Source: Helicobacteraceae bacterium (GTDB lineage Bacteria > Campylobacterota > Campylobacteria > Campylobacterales > Sulfurimonadaceae). From it: a stretch of DNA of 5,332 bases. The stretch covers positions 1-5,332 of the forward strand of contig JALWKG010000130.1 in assembly GCA_027081565.1 (NCBI GenBank). Reading direction: 5' to 3'. Under the pieces are notes generated by a model. It worked only from the letters and a program-made list of their open reading frames with translations. It ran no database searches and was not told where the DNA came from. Every line of letters starts with the position of its first letter. Within the stretch, counting starts at the first letter, position 1. Positions 1 through 3,988 of this stretch are shown one piece after another. Made by a program: the position numbers and the translations under genes.

Positions 1-95
1 CACACGGGTTTAAAAACTACAGTGCAGAGTGGTGGCACTACACTTTAAAAGAGGAACCTTTTAAAAAGCACTATTTTGACTTTGTTGTAAAGTAA
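1..95 (+). CDS. D-alanyl-D-alanine dipeptidase, VanX/DdpX type (C-terminal fragment)
   Basis: Only the last 30 codons are in the window. The frame starts at base 3 and ends at the TAA at 93-95, and the rest lies beyond the left edge. The visible peptide contains GFKNYSAEWWHYTLKEEPF and ends YFDFVVK. The EWWH motif is the family signature of peptidase M15D (VanX/DdpX). By family knowledge, its Glu is the catalytic base and its His is a zinc ligand. The Phe/Tyr-rich tail after the motif also fits the family's usual C-terminus. These enzymes hydrolyse the D-Ala-D-Ala dipeptide. In most bacteria outside van clusters they serve cell-wall dipeptide recycling, either in the cytoplasm or exported. 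The upstream zinc ligands, start and any signal peptide cannot be seen. No vanH/vanA partner is visible, so glycopeptide resistance should not be assumed. The gene converges on the pentapeptide-repeat gene, with about 100 bp between the stop codons. Confidence 0.85.
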   Translation, partial: HGFKNYSAEWWHYTLKEEPFKKHYFDFVVK

Positions 96-112
96 GCCTA
101 ACGCCATTTTTT

Positions 113-133
113 TAAGATCGTAATATGATCTTA
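113..133. repeat. Perfect 7-bp inverted repeat in the convergent gap
   Basis: The arms TAAGATC (113-119) and GATCTTA (127-133) are exact reverse complements around a 7-base spacer. They lie in the 103-bp gap between two convergent genes, where a bidirectional terminator would be expected. The stem is AT-rich, and neither strand has a T-run directly after it. The run of seven Ts at 107-113 comes before the hairpin on the plus strand and reads as As after it on the minus strand. It is therefore not a textbook intrinsic terminator. It could be a weak stop signal, an mRNA 3'-end stabiliser or a protein-binding palindrome. Nothing else is recognisable in 96-198. Confidence 0.45.
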
Positions 134-198
134 TGCAAAGTCACTCCTGTGATGGTGGGCGTATTGTTGTTCGATGCTCTTTGTCATTGCAACACCAA

Positions 199-786
199 CT
201 ACACTAAGGTGATCTCTAAACTTTCCAGTAGTGATATGGCCTCATCACGGCTGAACTTGGCCCCGGTTATTGTGTTGATCCGCAAGTCTATAGTATATGA
301 CGTGGCATCACGAAAGTCACTACTGCTTAAGTCCGTATGTCGAAACTGACTCTCGCTCAAATCACTCTCTGAAAAATTTGCACCGACTAATGTTGCCTCT
401 CTAAAATCCACTTCAACAACACTCGACTTTTTTATAACCAGGTTTTCAAGTTTTTCTCCAAAAAATGAGCTGTAATCAAGCACACATCTTACAAAAGAGA
501 AAGGGGCTTCTTGTATAAATTCACTATAGTCTACCAAAGTCCAGTCAACACCAGTGAGTTTGGAATCTTCAAAAGCAGTCCCCTCAAAACGAGAACCCAT
601 GAATTTGACGACATTCATATCACACTGTTTAAAATGACAGTCAATAAAACGGCACTGTTTAAACTCCATCCCTTTAAAATCACAGTTTTTGAAGGTGCAG
701 TCATCAAATTCTATACCTTTTATATCATTATCATTAAAAACAAGCGACTCGAAAGTCTCTGCCCAGTACTCTTTTTCTTTAAACAT
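199..786 (-). CDS. Pentapeptide-repeat protein, Qnr/McbG-like
   Basis: This is a complete 195-residue protein with no signal peptide or membrane segment, so it is probably cytoplasmic. A bulky hydrophobic residue recurs every fifth position in two unbroken blocks. The first runs from F17 to W82 (F27, F32, F37, F42, F47, F52, M57, F62, F67, F72, L77). The second runs from L103 to F178 (F128, L133, F138, L143, F148, L153, F158, L168, I173). This phasing defines the right-handed square beta-helix of the pentapeptide-repeat family. A roughly 20-residue break (83-102) between the coils and a hydrophobic C-terminal helix (about 180-193, SRDEAISLLESLEITL) match the layout of Qnr and the microcin B17 immunity protein McbG. 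Those proteins protect DNA gyrase and topoisomerase IV. The length is close to McbG and slightly shorter than Qnr. Gyrase protection is an inference, since many family members have no known target. The ATG is preceded by AAGAGAGAAG a few bases upstream. The gene is divergent from the desaturase. Confidence 0.85.
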   Translation of the reverse strand: MFKEKEYWAETFESLVFNDNDIKGIEFDDCTFKNCDFKGMEFKQCRFIDCHFKQCDMNVVKFMGSRFEGTAFEDSKLTGVDWTLVDYSEFIQEAPFSFVRCVLDYSSFFGEKLENLVIKKSSVVEVDFREATLVGANFSESDLSESQFRHTDLSSSDFRDATSYTIDLRINTITGAKFSRDEAISLLESLEITLV

Positions 787-822
787 TATCTTCTCTCTTT
801 ATATGTCTTATCTGAGCTATTT

Positions 823-828
823 TTTATA
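823..828 (-). promoter_or_regulatory. Possible -10 box for the pentapeptide-repeat gene
   Basis: Read on the minus strand this is TATAAA, about 37 bases before the ATG at 786. A second candidate, TACAAT, lies just upstream at 833-838. Neither has a convincing -35 hexamer, though the upstream stretch is T-rich on that strand. The whole 787-984 interval is very AT-rich, so chance matches are likely and confidence is low. Confidence 0.25.
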
Positions 829-952
829 CCGTATTGTACTAAAATAGAAAAAGATACTACTCATAAGCTTCACTATAAATATTATAAAAACACACCTTGA
901 AATAATATACTACTGTTTTATGGCTATTATACTTTTTCTAAGCCTGATTCGC

Positions 953-958
953 TATAAT
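953..958 (+). promoter_or_regulatory. -10 box (TATAAT) for the desaturase gene
   Basis: A perfect consensus TATAAT lies 26 bases upstream of the desaturase ATG, leaving room for a short leader and the AAGGA ribosome site at 974-978. No good -35 is found at 16-18 bp (around 930-935 the sequence reads TACTTT), but the preceding stretch is T/A-rich. Campylobacterota housekeeping promoters commonly rely on a strong -10 and periodic T-tracts rather than a -35, so this is consistent. Confidence 0.6.
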
Positions 959-984
959 TTACCATAAATTTTCAAGGAACTTCT

Positions 985-1953
985 ATGTCACAATCTGCAG
1001 CGATCTACCCCGATATTTTTGATGAGCTTAAAGCCCAAGTCCGTGAGGCCGGCCTACTCAAGCGTGTTCCCATAAGAGGAAGCATAGAGATGGCCGGTGT
1101 TATCATCGCTTTTATCGTTGTCTACAGTACCCTCACCCTTTGGAACCCTTTTCTTCTGGGTCTCGTCATGAGTGTTCTTTTTACCCGCGCGGTCTTTATC
1201 TCTCATGACGTCTTGCACACCCAGTACTTTAAAAACAAAAAGCTCTCATTTAAACTGAGCTACCCGTTTTCAGCCATTATCTTAAGTAACTCATCTTCAT
1301 GGTGGGACTTCAAACATAACGTCAACCACCACCACTTTTGTAACACCATCACAAAAGATGAAGACATCATGGCGCTTGACGGTGCCTTTACTCCCAACAA
1401 CAGAGGTAACTCTCCTTTTATCAAAAAGTACAAACGTCTTATCTTCTGGGGTGCGATGTTTTTTATGTACCCTGCTTTCATCGCCCAGTCTTACAGTTTC
1501 GCTCTAAAAAACAAAAACTATGGCGAGTTCTTTTTAATGCTGCTGCACTGGCCGATCATCTGGGGACCGATCTTCTACTTTTTGCCATTTGCTGATGCCA
1601 TTACCACTTTCATCACGCTTAACATCGTACTTTCAGTTTGGTTGGCTTATGGCTTCATCACCAACCACCTGGGTTGTGAGGTCTTTACGGTTGAAGAGGT
1701 AGAAGACATGAGTTGGATGGAGTTACAGATGCGGACATCACGTTCACTTAAGGGTGGGGCTCTCGTTCACTGGTTCTATGGTGGACTCAACACGCAGATA
1801 GAACACCACCTCTTCCCAAAAGCACCACGTTTTAACCTCTTAAAGGTACGTGACATGACCAGAGAGTTTGCTAAAAAGCATAACATCGCCTATTTTGAGA
1901 CCACACCTCTTGAAGCCTATGTTCAGATCAACAGAGCTTTAGACAACTACTAA
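985..1953 (+). CDS. Membrane fatty acid desaturase (front-end-like, QIEHH box)
   Basis: This 322-residue integral membrane di-iron desaturase would insert a double bond in membrane-lipid or acyl-carrier-bound fatty acids, using O2 and an external electron donor. All three histidine boxes are present: HDVLH at 74-78, HNVNHH at 111-116 and QIEHH at 271-275 (in NTQIEHHLFP). An extra His at 228 (TNHLG) is the kind that also binds iron in this family. Hydrophobic segments lie at about 36-55, 57-72, 152-172, 182-201 and 205-224, giving the usual arrangement with His boxes on the cytoplasmic side. The Gln-starting third box is typical of front-end (delta-5/delta-6-like) enzymes, but no N-terminal cytochrome b5 domain is present, so the reductant must be a separate protein not seen here. 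Substrate and double-bond position cannot be read from sequence. The start is fixed by AAGGA at 974-978, six bases from the ATG. It is monocistronic, converging on the response regulator with only 15 bp between stops. Confidence 0.9.
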   Translation: MSQSAAIYPDIFDELKAQVREAGLLKRVPIRGSIEMAGVIIAFIVVYSTLTLWNPFLLGLVMSVLFTRAVFISHDVLHTQYFKNKKLSFKLSYPFSAIILSNSSSWWDFKHNVNHHHFCNTITKDEDIMALDGAFTPNNRGNSPFIKKYKRLIFWGAMFFMYPAFIAQSYSFALKNKNYGEFFLMLLHWPIIWGPIFYFLPFADAITTFITLNIVLSVWLAYGFITNHLGCEVFTVEEVEDMSWMELQMRTSRSLKGGALVHWFYGGLNTQIEHHLFPKAPRFNLLKVRDMTREFAKKHNIAYFETTPLEAYVQINRALDNY

Positions 1954-1968
1954 AGACAACGTTTAGAG

Positions 1969-2685
1969 TCACTCTTTTACTAGAGAGCCTCTAGCTTTTA
2001 TCATATATCCCAAACCGTTCACACTCACTATAAAATCAACCCCACACTGCTGACGGATCCTATAGATCAGCGTACGTAAAGTCGTAGCACTCTTCTCCTC
2101 TTGCCATACATGATGATAGATCTGTTCAAGAGAGACTGAGACATTGGGCGTTTGACATAAAAGATCAATAAAGCGTAATGATACTGCACCTAAACGAATC
2201 TCTTCATCCTCCCTCATCACTCTATGCAAAGATTTGTCATAGTAAAGTAAAGGTGAAAGGTACACGATGTTTTGTACAGAGTTCTCTTCTATGCGCTCGT
2301 TTTTTTTCTCTTTTTCAAGCTTTGCACAGACAACCTTTAAAGTACTCACGATCTCGTTTTCATTATAAGGTTTCATCAAGTACCCATAGCTGTTGGACTC
2401 TACTGCATACTCTAAAATAGAACTACTGCTGTAAGCACTCAAAAAGACTATCGCTATTTTTGGATTTTTCCGACTGATGTTGACAGCTGCTTCAGCGCCT
2501 GAAATACTGTCTTTTAACATAACATCCATCAAAACGATGTGCGGTTCAAGCGCTAGTGCTTTTTGCAGCGCTTCTTTTCCATTGTCCACTACATCCACCA
2601 CAGAAAATCCATTTTGTGTAAGGACCTCTTTTAAGTACTCCGCCGCAATAAGTTCATCTTCTACTATTAATATTTTATACATCAT
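1969..2685 (-). CDS. Response regulator, OmpR/PhoB-type winged-helix
   Basis: Numbering is from the ATG at 2685 (238 residues). The receiver domain spans about 1-122. It has the acidic pair E9/D10 (in ILIVEDE), phospho-acceptor D54 (LMDVML), switch Ser S83 (FLSAYS) and K105-P106. A charged Lys/Glu-rich linker (about 122-136) leads to a C-terminal winged helix (about 138-230). Its recognition helix lies around TTLRTLIYRIRQQ and its wing ends in NGLGYMIKA. This is the Trans_Reg_C fold that binds tandem direct repeats. The start is ambiguous: TTG at 2688, ATG at 2685 and ATG at 2682 are consecutive codons. The weak GAG ribosome site at 2690-2692 is 4 bases from the 2685 ATG and 7 from the 2682 ATG, so 2682 (MYKILIVEDE) is equally plausible. 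The start overlaps the end of the kinase gene by 8-14 bases, which implies translational coupling and a cognate pair. Its target genes are unknown; see the direct repeat at 3906-3927. Confidence 0.9.
   Translation of the reverse strand: MMYKILIVEDELIAAEYLKEVLTQNGFSVVDVVDNGKEALQKALALEPHIVLMDVMLKDSISGAEAAVNISRKNPKIAIVFLSAYSSSSILEYAVESNSYGYLMKPYNENEIVSTLKVVCAKLEKEKKNERIEENSVQNIVYLSPLLYYDKSLHRVMREDEEIRLGAVSLRFIDLLCQTPNVSVSLEQIYHHVWQEEKSATTLRTLIYRIRQQCGVDFIVSVNGLGYMIKARGSLVKE
1980..1994. terminator. Short hairpin in the 3' end of the response-regulator gene
   Basis: CTAGAG and CTCTAG form a perfect 6-bp stem around AGC. On the plus strand it is followed by CTTTTA, and it lies 26 bases after the desaturase stop, where its transcript would need to end. 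Because it sits inside the convergent regulator's coding sequence, the stem is constrained by codons and the T-run is short. It is a weak terminator candidate for the desaturase only. Confidence 0.3.
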
Positions 2686-3829
2686 CAAACTCTATAATAT
2701 ATTTGACACCCCTTTGGGTCTCTATATGTAAGGTCGCATCTATCTGTTTGGCACTCAGATGGATCAGTTTTACTCCCAGCCCCTCACTCTCTGTCAACGT
2801 TTTTTCATCGACATCTTTGTTGGAATCTTCAAAATAGACAAATCGGTACCTGCCATCTTCTTTTTCCATGCTGATATGGATGTCAACAGCGACCCCGGAG
2901 TCTGTATGTTTGATGGAGTTGGTGATCAACTCATTGATGATCAGACCTATCTGCACCATCTTGTCCAGATGTACACTTAATGTCTCATCTCCATCAAAAT
3001 GAAACTGTATGTTTTCATGAGTACCGTAAATACTCATGACACTCTCTTTAAGACGCTCCACATAATGGTTAAAGACAATTTTTTCAAAGTCCTCTTCTCT
3101 GTACAACATCTCATGTACTGTAGAGATAGCTTCGATCCGTGCTTTACTTTTGTTCAACGCTTCTGCGGTAAAGGGGTCTGCTTTCAAGGCTTGTAGACCT
3201 AACATGGAGGCCGTAACATTAAGGTTGTTTTTTACCCTATGGTGTACCTCTTTAAGCAAAATATCTTTTTGTGTATTGTTCTTGACCAGTTTTTGCATCT
3301 GTAAAAAGATGGAAAAGTGATAAATGAGACCAAAAGACATGATCAAGATCGAGGCAAAAGCGATGTTGATCAGTGCTAAAGGATTATGTAATGTAGGCTC
3401 TAACGGGTTTTTAAGTGCGATCATATACAGCAATCCGGCCAAAGAGAGGTAGATCGCAAAGACTGTAGCCATGGCCGGTTTAAAATCCAGAAGAAAAAAA
3501 GCGGCCAATGGTAGCAAGATGACATAGACCACCACCAGATTTGCAAAACTGTTATAATAGATCAGGATGTAGAGTGGCACCAGGGCCACAGCAAGAATAA
3601 GGAAAGTAGCTAACGCAATTCTCTTTTTATAGTTGAGTTGATAATAACTCCAAAGTACCACAAAAAAAGCAGTGCTATTGATAAATAAATTAAAATAGTT
3701 CCCAAAAATAATATCTCTGATAGGTGCTAAGAAAAAGATAAAAGCAAAACTAAAATGAAAACCATAAAGTAAGATCGTTCTGTGATGTAGTTGATCATAA
3801 GGAAAAAACCGCTGTTTTTCTAAGTTCAC
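2675..3829 (-). CDS. Membrane sensor histidine kinase, HisKA_2 family
   Basis: This 384-residue kinase is the likely partner of the overlapping downstream regulator. The N-terminal half (about 17-175) is almost entirely hydrophobic, with roughly six membrane spans (near 17-37, 46-64, 71-91, 96-114, 118-138 and 150-175). It has no sizeable periplasmic domain, so it probably senses something in or across the membrane. I do not recognise this sensor as a named domain. A short linker leads to the HisKA_2 dimerisation/phosphoacceptor motif LLKEVHHRVKNN (191-202). The phosphorylated residue is most likely H197, the His before Arg. The ATPase domain has a clear N-box (NELITNSIKH, 299-308, N299/N304) and a G2-like SEGLGVKLI (349-357). 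The G1 position, usually D-x-G-x-G, reads FEDSNKD (333-339), which is degenerate. Translation starts at GTG 3829, supported by AAAGG six bases upstream. Promoter and any self-regulation would lie in 3830-3988. Confidence 0.9.
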   Translation of the reverse strand: MNLEKQRFFPYDQLHHRTILLYGFHFSFAFIFFLAPIRDIIFGNYFNLFINSTAFFVVLWSYYQLNYKKRIALATFLILAVALVPLYILIYYNSFANLVVVYVILLPLAAFFLLDFKPAMATVFAIYLSLAGLLYMIALKNPLEPTLHNPLALINIAFASILIMSFGLIYHFSIFLQMQKLVKNNTQKDILLKEVHHRVKNNLNVTASMLGLQALKADPFTAEALNKSKARIEAISTVHEMLYREEDFEKIVFNHYVERLKESVMSIYGTHENIQFHFDGDETLSVHLDKMVQIGLIINELITNSIKHTDSGVAVDIHISMEKEDGRYRFVYFEDSNKDVDEKTLTESEGLGVKLIHLSAKQIDATLHIETQRGVKYIIEFDDV

Positions 3830-3835
3830 AAATGG

Positions 3836-3840
3836 CCTTT
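3836..3840 (-). promoter_or_regulatory. Ribosome-binding site that fixes the kinase GTG start
   Basis: On the minus strand AAAGG lies six bases before GTG at 3829. No ATG occurs in frame near the protein's start, and the next Met (residue 119) would delete half the membrane domain. The GTG is therefore the credible start. Confidence 0.65.
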
Positions 3841-3865
3841 ATATGTGGTAAATACGTTCTCGTTT

Positions 3866-3871
3866 ATTTTA
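3866..3871 (-). promoter_or_regulatory. Possible -10 box for the kinase/regulator operon
   Basis: Read on the minus strand the site is TAAAAT (in GAGATAAAATAAAC), about 37 bases before the kinase start. No good -35 is visible. It lies downstream, in the kinase direction, of the direct repeat at 3906-3927, as expected if that repeat activates this promoter. The match is weak in an AT-rich stretch. Confidence 0.25.
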
Positions 3872-3905
3872 TCTCAGTAACTATTTTGTCTGCCTTACAC
3901 ACTAA

Positions 3906-3927
3906 AAAGAACTTCTAAAGAACATCT
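3906..3927. promoter_or_regulatory. Tandem 11-bp direct repeat, candidate response-regulator operator
   Basis: AAAGAACTTCT (3906-3916) is followed directly by AAAGAACATCT (3917-3927), with one mismatch in 11. A third, one-base-shorter version, AAAGACATCT, lies at 3946-3955, 29 bp after the second and so not in the same register. An 11-bp period equals one helical turn and is the spacing of PhoB-type half-sites, which OmpR/PhoB winged-helix dimers bind head to tail. The site sits in the gap between the divergent kinase and lipoprotein genes, next to a regulator of that class. The repeat itself is seen in the sequence; the binding is inferred. Confidence 0.45.
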
Positions 3928-3950
3928 TTTCGTTACGATTAACTCAAAGA

Positions 3951-3961
3951 CATCTGAGATG
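3951..3961. repeat. Small palindrome CATCTGAGATG upstream of the lipoprotein
   Basis: CATCT and AGATG are exact inverted arms around a single G. It overlaps the third copy of the AAAGA-CATCT motif and sits about 27 bases before the lipoprotein start, near where its promoter must lie. It is too short to mean much alone, but it could be part of an operator. Confidence 0.25.
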
Positions 3962-3988
3962 ATTTATGGTGTTATATAAGGAGTTCAA

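Noticed and set aside
1..786. An antibiotic-resistance island or van cluster
   Set aside because: Only one VanX-like tail and one pentapeptide-repeat protein are present. There are no vanH/vanA ligase genes, integrase, insertion-sequence ends or att-like repeats, and the two genes converge rather than forming an operon.
125..900. Plus-strand reading frames at 125-349 and 511-900
   Set aside because: They lie opposite or across the pentapeptide-repeat gene, whose five-residue phasing proves the minus strand codes. The translations show no domain and the starts have no ribosome site.
1260..1481. Minus-strand frame inside the desaturase
   Set aside because: It is antisense to the second His box region of a clear desaturase, with no family resemblance.
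1965..1975. AGAGTCACTCT palindrome at the desaturase/regulator junction as a terminator
   Set aside because: It leaves only a 4-bp stem once a minimal loop is allowed, followed by four Ts, which is too weak to call.
2178..3196. Plus-strand frames at 2178-2420, 2477-2731, 2759-2980 and 2999-3196
   Set aside because: All are antisense to the regulator and kinase, short, Cys/Ser-rich and without recognisable domains.
3978..3988. A riboswitch or long structured leader before the lipoprotein
   Set aside because: The gap to the kinase is only about 160 bp, is AT-rich and is shared by two promoters. I see no extended helices, only the short palindrome and direct repeats.
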